Position numbers and translations under genes: made by a program | The notes under the pieces: model-generated | Told to the model about the DNA's origin: nothing | The model's input: only the letters and a program-made list of their open reading frames with translations | The model's database searches: none | Shown here: positions 40,679-50,386 of the stretch, piece by piece | Layout of the letters: each line of letters begins with the position of its first letter | How positions within the stretch are numbered: position 1 is the first letter of the stretch | Assembly (NCBI GenBank): GCA_017996395.1 | Contig: JAGOHA010000004.1 | Location: 1 to 55,469, forward strand | Source of the DNA: Acidobacteriota bacterium | GTDB lineage: Bacteria; Acidobacteriota; JAAYUB01 | DNA length: 55,469 nucleotides | Direction: 5' to 3'

Positions 40679-42045
40679 CCATACTGCTTCAATTTGAGCC
40701 GGAGCGTCTTTCGGTCGAGTCCCAGCAGCCTCGCCGCCATGGACTTGTTGCCGTTGACCTGGCGGAGCACCCGCAGGATGTACAGCCGCTCCACTTCGGC
40801 CAGCGGGATGATTTGGCTGGTTGCGGCGGCCGGGACCTGCCGTTCGATGAAGGAGTCTTCAAAGCCGGCCGTCCGGACTTTGAGCGGCAGGCTGTCCGGC
40901 CCGATGACGCTGGTGGGTGAGAGCGTCGCCGCCGACTCGACGACGTTCTCCAGCTCGCGCACGTTGCCGGGCCAGTGATAGGTGTCCAGCGCCTGCCGGG
41001 CGTCGTGGCTGAACGAGAGTCCCTTGCGGCGGTTGCGGAGCATGTAGCGGTTCAGGAAATGCTCCGTCAGCAGCGGAAGGTCGCCGCTGCGATCGCGGAG
41101 CGGCGGCAGCTCGAGCCGGACGACATTGAGCCGGTAGAACAGATCCTCGCGGAACAGGCCCTTGGCCACCAGCGAGTCCAACTGGCGGTTGGTGGCGGCC
41201 AGGATTCGGACGTCCACCCGGATTTCGCGGGTTGAGCCCACCCGTCGGATCTCGCCGTCCTGCAGGACCCGCAGCAGTTTGGGCTGGACGGCCAGGGGCA
41301 TCTCCCCGATCTCGTCCAGCAGGCAGGTGCCGCCGTGGACCGCTTCGAAGATGCCGATGTGCGTCTTGTCGGCGCCGGTGAACGCGCCGCGCTCGTAGCC
41401 GAACAGCTCGCTCTCCAGCAGCGTTTCGGGCAGCGCGCCGCAGTTGACGGCCAGGAAGGGTTTTTCACGGCGGAAGGAGTTTTCATGGATGGCCCGGGCG
41501 ACGAGTTCCTTGCCGGTGCCGCTCTCGCCGTAGATCAGGACGGTGCTCTCGGTGTTGGCTACGCGGCCGATGAGCTTGAACACCTCGATCATGCGGCCGG
41601 ATTGTCCGATGAGCTGGTTGGCGTGGCTCTTGAGCGTGTCCACCGGTTCCAGGGTTTCCGCCTCGCGGAGAAGCCCCCGCTTCTCGACGGCGTTGGCGAC
41701 CACCTGCCGCAGCCGGTCAGGGTGAAACGGTTTGGAGATGAAATCAAACGCGCCGGAGCGGATGGCGTCGATGGTGACGGTGCTGTTGCCGAAGGCGGTC
41801 ACGACGATCACGAGGATGTCCGGATAGCGCTCGGTGACCTTCCGGACCAGCTCGATCCCGCTCATGCCGCCCATGCGCACATCGGTGACGACCAGGTCCA
41901 CCGGCGCGCGCGCCAGCAGGGCCAGCGCCGCTTCGGCGCTGTCGGCGCCGCGGAGCTGGTAGCCGGAGCGGCGCAAGGCCTCGACCATCATGACGCGGGA
42001 GGCCTCGTCATCATCAACCACCAGAATGGAGAACGTGTTACTCAT
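40648..42045 (-). CDS. Sigma-54-dependent response regulator, NtrC family
   Basis: 465 residues: receiver domain (1-120; 'SILVVDDDEASRVMMVEALR', phosphoacceptor in 'VDLVVTDVRMGGMSG', Lys in 'FISKPFHPD'), AAA+ sigma-54 activation domain (about 145-385; Walker A 'GESGTGKELVARAIHENS', the sigma-54 contact loop 'GAFTGA', Walker B 'GGTCLLDEIGEMPL'), and a Fis-type helix-turn-helix ('SMAARLLGLDRKTLRLKLKQ'). It activates sigma-54 promoters when phosphorylated. It overlaps by 8 bp the end of an upstream kinase-like gene whose ATP-binding domain looks degenerate, so the true phosphodonor may be elsewhere. Targets are unknown; I saw no convincing sigma-54 -24/-12 promoter in the window. Confidence 0.95.
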   Translation of the reverse strand: MSNTFSILVVDDDEASRVMMVEALRRSGYQLRGADSAEAALALLARAPVDLVVTDVRMGGMSGIELVRKVTERYPDILVIVVTAFGNSTVTIDAIRSGAFDFISKPFHPDRLRQVVANAVEKRGLLREAETLEPVDTLKSHANQLIGQSGRMIEVFKLIGRVANTESTVLIYGESGTGKELVARAIHENSFRREKPFLAVNCGALPETLLESELFGYERGAFTGADKTHIGIFEAVHGGTCLLDEIGEMPLAVQPKLLRVLQDGEIRRVGSTREIRVDVRILAATNRQLDSLVAKGLFREDLFYRLNVVRLELPPLRDRSGDLPLLTEHFLNRYMLRNRRKGLSFSHDARQALDTYHWPGNVRELENVVESAATLSPTSVIGPDSLPLKVRTAGFEDSFIERQVPAAATSQIIPLAEVERLYILRVLRQVNGNKSMAARLLGLDRKTLRLKLKQYGYDGSEDEKE

Positions 42046-42784
42046 CGCGCGGCGGAGCTCCTTTGAAGGTCAGGGTCACGGTCCAGCCGGCCGGCGGCCG
42101 GCGCAGCAGGCGCAGGCGGCCCTGGAACCGGTCAATCAGAGTGGCCATGATCAGCCACGGTGTGGGGAACGATTGCAGCAGGACGTCGCGGCAGCGCGGC
42201 GACTTGGCGGTCAGCATTCGGAACTCGTCGGGGATCCGCACCCCGCGAGTGTGAAACCGGAGGCTGCCGCCGCCGCCGGTGTCGTTCCAGCTCATCCGGA
42301 TCTCCGGCAGGGGCGGCGCGGCGGTCGGATCGGCCCACGCGGTGCATTCCGACAGGAACTTCCAGACCAGCTCCATGAACAGCTCGGGGCGTCCCGCGAG
42401 GACCGCGCGCCGGCCGAGCCGGCCCAGGATCAGTCGCACGCCCTGCTCGCGCAGGTACGGCTGCGTCGCCTGCGCCAGCGAAGCCAGCACCTCGGCGGGG
42501 TGAAAACGAGCCGGCGCCGCATCGAGGCCGCGCAGGAATTCCAGCAGCTGCGTGATGGCGCGCTCCAGCCGCTGGCTTTCCCGGCGCAAATCCACGACGA
42601 GCGATCGCTGGTCTCCCGCCGGATTCTCCTCCAGCAGGCTGGCGGTGCCGGCGAGCGCGTGCAGGATGCTGCCGGTGTCGTGGGCCAGGCGGTCCGCCAC
42701 GAGCTGAAAGATCAGGTTGGTTTCCTCCGCCTGGAGGGTCCGCAGAAGATTCACGAAATTCGAGGGATCGCGTTCATCGGCCAT
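42038..42784 (-). CDS. Small histidine kinase-like protein paired with the NtrC-type regulator, degenerate ATP-binding domain
   Basis: 248 residues from ATG 42784 (the reading can be extended upstream, but that would run antisense into dnaK and past the promoter). A helix 'LIFQLVADRLAHDTGSILHA' carries the H-box-like 'AHDTGSILHALAG', followed by a second helix ('DLRRESQRLERAITQLLEFL'), as in a histidine kinase dimerisation domain. In the C-terminal half 'GRPELFMELVWKFLSECTAW' takes the N-box position without Asn, 'WNDTGGGGSLRF' is the only G1-like relic, and no G2 loop exists. The gene overlaps the NtrC-family gene by 8 bp, the usual place of a cognate sensor. It may be a phosphatase, phosphotransfer or inhibitor partner rather than a kinase (inference). 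Confidence 0.78.
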   Translation of the reverse strand: MADERDPSNFVNLLRTLQAEETNLIFQLVADRLAHDTGSILHALAGTASLLEENPAGDQRSLVVDLRRESQRLERAITQLLEFLRGLDAAPARFHPAEVLASLAQATQPYLREQGVRLILGRLGRRAVLAGRPELFMELVWKFLSECTAWADPTAAPPLPEIRMSWNDTGGGGSLRFHTRGVRIPDEFRMLTAKSPRCRDVLLQSFPTPWLIMATLIDRFQGRLRLLRRPPAGWTVTLTFKGAPPRDE

Positions 42785-42818
42785 GGCAACCGCTTTCCGC
42801 CACGGATTGACGCTTCCG

Positions 42819-42847
42819 ATTATAGAGGATCTGCCGATGAATGAGAA
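42819..42847 (-). promoter_or_regulatory. Sigma-70 promoter for the kinase-like/NtrC-type operon
   Basis: Minus strand TTCTCA (42842-42847), a 17-bp spacer and perfect TATAAT (42819-42824). The start would be near 42812, about 28 nt before the ATG at 42784. No clear promoter or CIRCE element was found on the plus strand for dnaK in the same 222-bp gap. Confidence 0.5.
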
Positions 42848-43006
42848 GCAACCGGTGAAAAATTCTCCACTTGAGACATTTTGTCCTAGAACGGTTCGCG
42901 GGATTGACCGGTAACCTATTGTAAAAAAAACGGATCGGTTCGGTGCCGGTTTGGCAGGTTTTTTGCACTGGGGAACCTGACATTTTGATGAGGGAGAGAA
43001 GTCGAC

Positions 43007-44941
<1,935 letters not shown>

Positions 44942-44985
44942 CCCAGTCGACGCGGCGCCGCGCCCCCGCGGTCCGCATAAAATAA

Positions 44986-45014
44986 AACCGGCCGGAGCCA
45001 CGCTCCGGCCGGTT
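44986..45014. terminator. Bidirectional hairpin terminator between dnaK and buk
   Basis: A 13-bp perfect stem AACCGGCCGGAGC (44986-44998) with GCTCCGGCCGGTT (45002-45014), loop of 3. On the minus strand it is followed by TTATTTTAT, making it a good terminator for lon-ptb-buk; on the plus strand the T tract is weak (GCATTT). Confidence 0.8.
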
Positions 45015-45036
45015 GCATTTGCAGCGGACCGCGGCT

Positions 45037-46101
45037 TCAGTAAACGGACGGCTGCTCCTGGCCGCTCAGCACCCGCCAGGCGCCCATGGCCAGCGATTCC
45101 AGCTCGTTCTCGCCGGCGAACACCTCGACGGGGGCGATCCATTCCAGGCGCCGCTGCAGCTCGCCCGACAGGCGCTTGGAATGAGCCAGGCCGCCGGTGA
45201 CGAGAATGGCGTCCACGTGGCCGTCGAGCGCCGCGCTCATGGCGCCCACTTCCTTCACGATCTGGTAGGTCATGGCTCTCAATACCCGTTCGGCGGCCGC
45301 GTCACCGGCGTCGATCCGGCGCTCCACTTCGCGCAGGTCGTGGGTGCCCAAATGAGCCAGCAAGCCGCTCTTCTTGGTCAACGCGTCGTTCAGCGCCTTG
45401 GCTGTGGGGTACTTGCCGGAGTAGGCCAGCTCCACGAGTTGGGTCACCGGCAGCGTGCCGGTGCGCTGGGGTGAGAACGGGCCGCCGTCGTTGGCGTTGT
45501 TCACGTCGATGATCCGCCCGGCGCGGATGGGGCAGATGCTGAAGCCCGATCCGAGATGGGCGACCACGAGGTTCAGATCGGCCAGTCGGCGGCCCAGCTT
45601 CTCGGCGGCCTTGAAGGCGGTGGCTCGCACGTTCAGGGCGTGGACGAGGGAGCGCCGTTCCAGGCCGGGCAGACCCGTCAGCCGCGCTTCGTCGTCGAAT
45701 TCGTCCACCGACACGGGATCGACGATGAACGCCGGAATCCCCAACGGCGAGGCGATCGCCTCGGCCAGCAGCGCGCCCAGGTTGGACGGATGATCGGCCT
45801 TCGTGCGCCCCTGCCGGATGTCATCGAGCATGGCGGCGTCGACCCGGTAGGTGCCGGCGTGCAGCGGATTGAACAGCCCGCCGCGGCCGACGCACGCCGC
45901 CAGCTGGCCCGGTTCGACGCCTTTCTCCGCCAGCTTGGCCCGGACTACGCCGAGCCGGAACTCGAATTGGCCGAGCACGGAGGCAAACCCCTTCAGCTCC
46001 GCCTCGGCGTGCTGGATGTCCTCCGTCCAGAGCTGGGTGCGTCCCTCGTAGAGGGCGATCTTGGTGGATACGCCGCCGGGGTTGATGGTCAGAATTTTCA
46101 T
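45037..46101 (-). CDS. buk: Butyrate kinase
   Basis: 354 residues, normal length. ASKHA-fold acyl kinase motifs: 'ILTINPGGVSTKIALYEG' (phosphate-binding), 'CVGRGGLFNPLHAGTYRVD', 'VVAHLGSGFSICPIRAGRII' and 'AILVTGGLAHSKRLSGEL' (adenosine-binding). It converts butyryl-phosphate and ADP to butyrate and ATP, or the reverse. Last gene of lon-ptb-buk, 48 bp after ptb, with a strong terminator behind it. Branched-chain acyl kinases in this family have similar motifs, so isobutyrate or isovalerate could also be used. Confidence 0.94.
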   Translation of the reverse strand: MKILTINPGGVSTKIALYEGRTQLWTEDIQHAEAELKGFASVLGQFEFRLGVVRAKLAEKGVEPGQLAACVGRGGLFNPLHAGTYRVDAAMLDDIRQGRTKADHPSNLGALLAEAIASPLGIPAFIVDPVSVDEFDDEARLTGLPGLERRSLVHALNVRATAFKAAEKLGRRLADLNLVVAHLGSGFSICPIRAGRIIDVNNANDGGPFSPQRTGTLPVTQLVELAYSGKYPTAKALNDALTKKSGLLAHLGTHDLREVERRIDAGDAAAERVLRAMTYQIVKEVGAMSAALDGHVDAILVTGGLAHSKRLSGELQRRLEWIAPVEVFAGENELESLAMGAWRVLSGQEQPSVY

Positions 46102-46149
46102 CGGTGATCCTCTCGGTTCGGATAATCGGGTGCGCGCGGTGGTTGTGCA

Positions 46150-47046
46150 TCAGCCCCAGATCGCCCCGAGGGCGATGGAGCGGAGCTTGGTCCCGGCGTC
46201 GTCGCTGCGGCTCAGCAGCACGATGGGCACGCGGGCGCCCACCACCAGGCCGGAGGCCTGGGCGCCGGCCAGGTAGATCAGCGCCTTGACGGCGATGTTG
46301 CAGGCGGAGATTTCCGGGGTCACGAAGATGTCGGTGGCGCCGGCGATGCGGCTGTCGATCTCCTTGATGCGGGCCGACTCGGCGCTCAGGGCCACGTCCA
46401 TGGCGATGGGCCCCTCGATGGTCGCCGGCACCACGGGAGTGTTCTGGTGCAGCTTCAGGATCCGCTCATAGTCCAGCGTCTCCTCCATCTTGGGATTGAC
46501 CTTCTCCATCGCCGAGAGCAGGGCGACGTTGGGAACGGCCACGCCGAGCTTGCCGGCGAATTCGGCGGCGTTGCGGATCATGTCCAGCCGCACGTCCAGG
46601 GTGGGCCGGATGTTGATGCCGCCGTCGGTCCACAGCATCAGGCGGGGGTACGCGGGCATCGCCACCACGGCCACGTGGCTGAGCACCCGGCCGGTCCGCA
46701 GGCCCGTGTCGGCGTCGAGGACCGCCTTGAGCAGCGTCGGGGTGTCGGTCTTCCCCTTCATGAGCAGGTTGGCCTCGCCCGCCCGCACCAGGGCCAGCGC
46801 GCGGGCCACCGCCCGGTCCGGATCGGGCTCGGCCTCGATGCGCAAGCCGTCGCAGTCCCGGGCGTGGGTTTGCCGCAGGGCGTCGAGCTTGGCCGGATCG
46901 CCGATGAGAATCGTGTCACAGATGCCCGCCCGGCAAGCTTCGGCGCAGGCTTCCACGATGGAGCCGCCCTCGGCGGACGGAACCGCCAGCGTGCGCCGGG
47001 GCCGGTTCCGGACGGCCTCGAAGAGTTGATCGAACGTGCAGATCAT
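46150..47046 (-). CDS. ptb: Phosphate butyryltransferase
   Basis: 298 residues, the Ptb size (shorter than multi-domain Pta). Characteristic stretches are 'TLAVPSAEGGSIVEACAEAC', 'LLMKGKTDTPTLLKAVLDAD', 'PRLMLWTDGGINIRPTLDVR' and 'ATDIFVTPEISACNIAVKAL'. It exchanges CoA of butyryl-CoA for phosphate, feeding butyrate kinase encoded next. Together they give one ATP per butyryl-CoA or activate butyrate. GGAGGACATCC precedes the ATG; only 30 bp separate it from the upstream lon-like gene. Confidence 0.94.
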   Translation of the reverse strand: MICTFDQLFEAVRNRPRRTLAVPSAEGGSIVEACAEACRAGICDTILIGDPAKLDALRQTHARDCDGLRIEAEPDPDRAVARALALVRAGEANLLMKGKTDTPTLLKAVLDADTGLRTGRVLSHVAVVAMPAYPRLMLWTDGGINIRPTLDVRLDMIRNAAEFAGKLGVAVPNVALLSAMEKVNPKMEETLDYERILKLHQNTPVVPATIEGPIAMDVALSAESARIKEIDSRIAGATDIFVTPEISACNIAVKALIYLAGAQASGLVVGARVPIVLLSRSDDAGTKLRSIALGAIWG

Positions 47047-47076
47047 GGATGTCCTCCAGATGGGATGGCGGTCGGA

Positions 47077-49506
47077 TCACTGCTTGTACTGCTTCAGCGT
47101 GTCGGCGAACTCCTGCAGCCGGCGGTTGACGCGGTCGTTGACCGAGCCGGTCGTCCAGTTGCCCTGCGCGTCCGCCTCGCCGGCGACCACGCCGGTGAGC
47201 AGCTCGATGCCTTCGTCGACGGAGGCGATGGCATAGATGTGGAATTTGGCCTCGCGGACCGCGTTGACGATGGGTTCCCGGAGCATGAGATCCTCGACGT
47301 TCTGGACCGGGATGAGCACGCCCTGGGTGCCGGTCAGCCCGCGCGCCGCGCAAATGTCGAAGAAGCCCTCGATCTTCTCATTGATACCCCCCACCGGCTG
47401 GATCATCCCCTTCTGATTCACGGAACCGGTCACCGCCAGGTCCTGGCGGAGGGGCAGGCCGCTCAGGGCGGAGAGCAGCGCGTACACCTCGGTGGAGGAT
47501 GCGCTGTCGCCGTCGACGCCGCCGTACGACTGCTCGAAGCAGATAGAGGCGTTCATGCTCAGCGGCTTGTCGGTGGTGTAGCGCGAGCGGAGCAGGTGGC
47601 TGATGATGAACACGCCCTTGTCGTGGGTCATGCCGGACAGGCCCACCTCCCGCTCGATGTTGATCACCCCGTCGCCGCCCACCGACACCTCGGCGGTAAT
47701 CCGGCTGGGTTTGCCGAACGAGTAGTAGCCCAGCTGATAGACGGACAGCCCGTTCACCTGGCCCACCCGGCGGCCGTCGGAGTCGATGAGGATGATCCCG
47801 TCCTCGATCAGCTCCTGCAGCTTCTCCTCGGGGAGATTGCTGCGGAAGATGCGCTCCTGGAAGGCCTTCTCCACGTGCTTCCGGCTGACCTGCGGCTGGT
47901 GGTCGCGGCCGGCCCAGTGGCTGGCCTCGCGCATGAGGTCGGCCACGTCGGAAAAACGGGTGGTCAGCTTGGTGCGGCGGCCGGCCATGCGGACCGCCTG
48001 CTCCAGGACGGCCAGGATGCCCTCGCGGTCGAAGTGGAGCAGGTCCTCTTCGTCGATGATCTTGCTCATCAGCGAAATGAAACAGTTGATGTTGGCGGTG
48101 GTGTTGTTCATCACCGAGTCGAAATCCGCCAGGATCTTGAAAATCTTCCGGAAGTCCTCGTCCAGCTGGTACAGCATGTGGTAGAGCTCGCGGTCCCCGA
48201 TCATGACGATCTTGACGTCGATGTCGATGGGTTCGGGCGTGAGGTAGAAAGACGCGAGCAGCGGGTACGGATCGAAGCTCTGGATGGACACCTTGTTGTA
48301 CTTGAGGGCCCGCTTCATGTTCTTGTACACCTCGGGCTCCATCAGGGCGTCGCGCGCGTTGAGCACGAGATAGCCGCCGTTGGCCCGCAGGAGGGAGCCG
48401 GCCCGGATCTGCATGAAATCCGTCCGGATGGCGCCGGAGCGCTCGACGCTCTTCTCGATGGTGCCGAAGATGTTGCGGTAGCTGGGCACGGTCTCGATGA
48501 TGATGGGGGCGCCGGTGAGGTCGGAGTTGTCGATGATCACGTTGATCATGTACGGCAGGTACGGGTTGCCGGATTCCTTCGGCGCGGAGAGGAAGCTCAG
48601 GATGTTCGATTTGTCCTCCTGCTTCTCCTTGAAGATCTCGATCCGGTCGAGGATGTCGGCCTGCACATCGGCCAGGAATTCTTTCACCTCGTCCCAGGGG
48701 AAGCGGGTGCGGATCTCGCCGATGATCTCGTCGACGAACGGCTGGACCGTGCCGCGGACCAGGTTGCTCTGGGTCTCGATGACCTCCTTCTGCAGCGCCT
48801 TGAGCTGCTTGCTCAGCTCGCCCATCTCCTGGGCCAGCTCCTTGTGCACCGCCTTGATCCGCTCGAATTCGGCGGGGGGATATTCCTCCTGGTCGGCCTG
48901 CTGCTCCAGCTGGGCCATGGCCACGGGCTTGTCGTCGATGACCGGCATCAGCTCGGGGCGCTGGATGGTACCGTACTGGACCTGGACCAGCGCGAAGCTG
49001 CGTTCGTTCACCTTTTTCTCAAAGCCGCGGATCAGCTCTTTCTCGCGGGCGTGGGCGCGCTCCATCAGCCCGTCCAGCTCCTTCTTGAACTGGTCGCTCT
49101 CGAGGATCTCCGGCACGTGCTCCAGGCAGTATTCCACCAGCCGGCTCATCTCCTTTTCCAGCAGCTTGCCGTGGCCGGCCGGCAGGTGGAGGCAGCGCGG
49201 GGAATCGGGGTGGCGGAAGTTGTGGACGTAGCACAGGTCGTCCGGGATCCGGCCGGAGCGGTCGATCTCGGCCAGCAGCGACTGGATGGTGGTCATCTTG
49301 CCGGTGCCCGACAGACCGGTGACGAAGACGTTGTAGCCGATGCTCTTCATCTCCAGGCCCAGCCGGATGGCCCGGAGCGCCCGTTCCTGGCCGATGATGG
49401 TGGTGCAGGGGGGCTGGTCCTGGGTGGAGTTCCACGGGAACTGGTGGCCGTTGAACCGGAAACGGAGGGCGTCGGGACTGACGCGCAACTGATCTTCGAT
49501 GGACAT
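47077..49506 (-). CDS. Lon-family ATP-dependent protease (LonB/AAA_32 type)
   Basis: 809 residues. An N-terminal region with Walker A 'GLSGTGKMTTIQSLLAEIDR' (about residue 65), a long coiled-coil insertion (about 150-290, 'HKELAQEMGELSKQLKALQK'), Walker B-like region, and a C-terminal Lon protease domain with the Ser-Lys dyad: Ser in 'YGGVDGDSASSTEVYALLSA' (about 667), Lys in 'VGGINEKIEGFFD' (about 712). The absence of the LonA N-terminal substrate domain and the inserted coil place it with the bacterial Lon-related proteases of the COG1067 type. No membrane segments as in archaeal LonB are obvious. AAGGAG precedes the ATG. First gene of an apparent operon with ptb and buk. Confidence 0.93.
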   Translation of the reverse strand: MSIEDQLRVSPDALRFRFNGHQFPWNSTQDQPPCTTIIGQERALRAIRLGLEMKSIGYNVFVTGLSGTGKMTTIQSLLAEIDRSGRIPDDLCYVHNFRHPDSPRCLHLPAGHGKLLEKEMSRLVEYCLEHVPEILESDQFKKELDGLMERAHAREKELIRGFEKKVNERSFALVQVQYGTIQRPELMPVIDDKPVAMAQLEQQADQEEYPPAEFERIKAVHKELAQEMGELSKQLKALQKEVIETQSNLVRGTVQPFVDEIIGEIRTRFPWDEVKEFLADVQADILDRIEIFKEKQEDKSNILSFLSAPKESGNPYLPYMINVIIDNSDLTGAPIIIETVPSYRNIFGTIEKSVERSGAIRTDFMQIRAGSLLRANGGYLVLNARDALMEPEVYKNMKRALKYNKVSIQSFDPYPLLASFYLTPEPIDIDVKIVMIGDRELYHMLYQLDEDFRKIFKILADFDSVMNNTTANINCFISLMSKIIDEEDLLHFDREGILAVLEQAVRMAGRRTKLTTRFSDVADLMREASHWAGRDHQPQVSRKHVEKAFQERIFRSNLPEEKLQELIEDGIILIDSDGRRVGQVNGLSVYQLGYYSFGKPSRITAEVSVGGDGVINIEREVGLSGMTHDKGVFIISHLLRSRYTTDKPLSMNASICFEQSYGGVDGDSASSTEVYALLSALSGLPLRQDLAVTGSVNQKGMIQPVGGINEKIEGFFDICAARGLTGTQGVLIPVQNVEDLMLREPIVNAVREAKFHIYAIASVDEGIELLTGVVAGEADAQGNWTTGSVNDRVNRRLQEFADTLKQYKQ

Positions 49507-49577
49507 GCGGAACTCCTTGGCGAGTGTTGGCGCCGGGACTCATCGCCGCGCGGCGAACCGGCGCGCCGCCGTCCCTG

Positions 49578-49607
49578 TTGAGGCGGAAGCAGGCTGGCGG
49601 CTATAAT
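49578..49607 (+). promoter_or_regulatory. Sigma-70 promoter for pgeF
   Basis: TTGAGG (49578-49583), an 18-bp spacer and perfect TATAAT (49602-49607). The start is near 49614, about 38 nt before the ATG at 49652. The rest of the 145-bp divergent gap with the lon-like gene shows nothing else. Confidence 0.55.
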
Positions 49608-49651
49608 GACTCATGTGACATCAAGGTCCACCGGGTCGGTCACCACGGGCA

Positions 49652-50386
49652 ATGCCATATTACTTCGACTATACTAACAGCAGCCTCTTTTTGAAATCAA
49701 CACTCTTTCGGGATTTGCCTGTGCGACACGGCTTCGGCACCCGGCGGGGCGGCACGGCGGGCTGGGCGGCGGCGGGGGCCGATTGGGCGGCCCTGCAGCA
49801 GGTGCACTCCGCCCGGGTGGTCCGGGTGTCGCGGCCGGCGGCGGGGACGGTGCTGGACGAGCGCGGGACGCCGCTCCGCGACGACGCGCTCCCGGCGGGC
49901 GACGCCCTCGTCACCGACGCCGCCGGGCTCACCCTGGTCGTCCAGACCGCCGACTGCCTGCCGGTGCTCCTGGTCGATCCCGTCCGCCGGGTGACGGCGG
50001 CGATCCATTCCGGCTGGCGGGGAACCGCCGCCGATATCTGCGGGGCGGTCGTGCGGCGGATGGCCGGCGACTGGGGGTGTGACCCGGCGGACATCCGCGC
50101 GGCCATCGGACCGGGCATCCAGGCGTGCTGCTACGCCGTGGGGGATGACCTGGCTGATCGGTTCGCCGCGCAGTTCACCGGCTCGGTCATCCGGCGGGTG
50201 AACGACCGGGCGCACCTGAACCTGCGCGCCTGTGTGGCGGCGGCCCTCCGGCAAGCCGGCGTGCCGCCCCAACACACGGACACCGCCGTGCTGTGCACCT
50301 GCTGCTGGGGCGCGTTGTTCTTCTCATACCGCCGGCAGGGGGATGACGCCGGCCGGTTGTACCACTGGATCAGGTTCGACGGTTGA
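49652..50386 (+). CDS. pgeF: Laccase-domain protein, peptidoglycan editing factor PgeF (YfiH) family
   Basis: 244 residues. Metal-binding residues of the family are present: His in 'LQQVHSARVVRVS', Cys in 'VQTADCLPVLLVDP', His in 'AAIHSGWRGTAADICG', then 'AIGPGIQACCYAVGDDL'. Members were once called polyphenol oxidases; YfiH of E. coli has been shown to correct peptidoglycan precursors by removing mis-incorporated L-serine from UDP-MurNAc, and purine nucleoside phosphorylase activity has also been reported for relatives. The 3' end overlaps the convergent H1-like gene by 17 bp. Confidence 0.92.
   Translation: MPYYFDYTNSSLFLKSTLFRDLPVRHGFGTRRGGTAGWAAAGADWAALQQVHSARVVRVSRPAAGTVLDERGTPLRDDALPAGDALVTDAAGLTLVVQTADCLPVLLVDPVRRVTAAIHSGWRGTAADICGAVVRRMAGDWGCDPADIRAAIGPGIQACCYAVGDDLADRFAAQFTGSVIRRVNDRAHLNLRACVAAALRQAGVPPQHTDTAVLCTCCWGALFFSYRRQGDDAGRLYHWIRFDG

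Noticed and set aside
42785..43006. CIRCE or sigma-32 heat-shock promoter for dnaK
   Set aside because: A CTTGAGA element at about 42869 has no matching -10 at heat-shock spacing, and the CIRCE TTAGCACTC/GAGTGCTAA repeat is absent.
46447..49581. 1044-codon open frame on the plus strand opposite ptb and lon
   Set aside because: Mirror frame of clear genes, rich in His, Leu, Asp and Val periodicity, no motif and no ribosome binding site.
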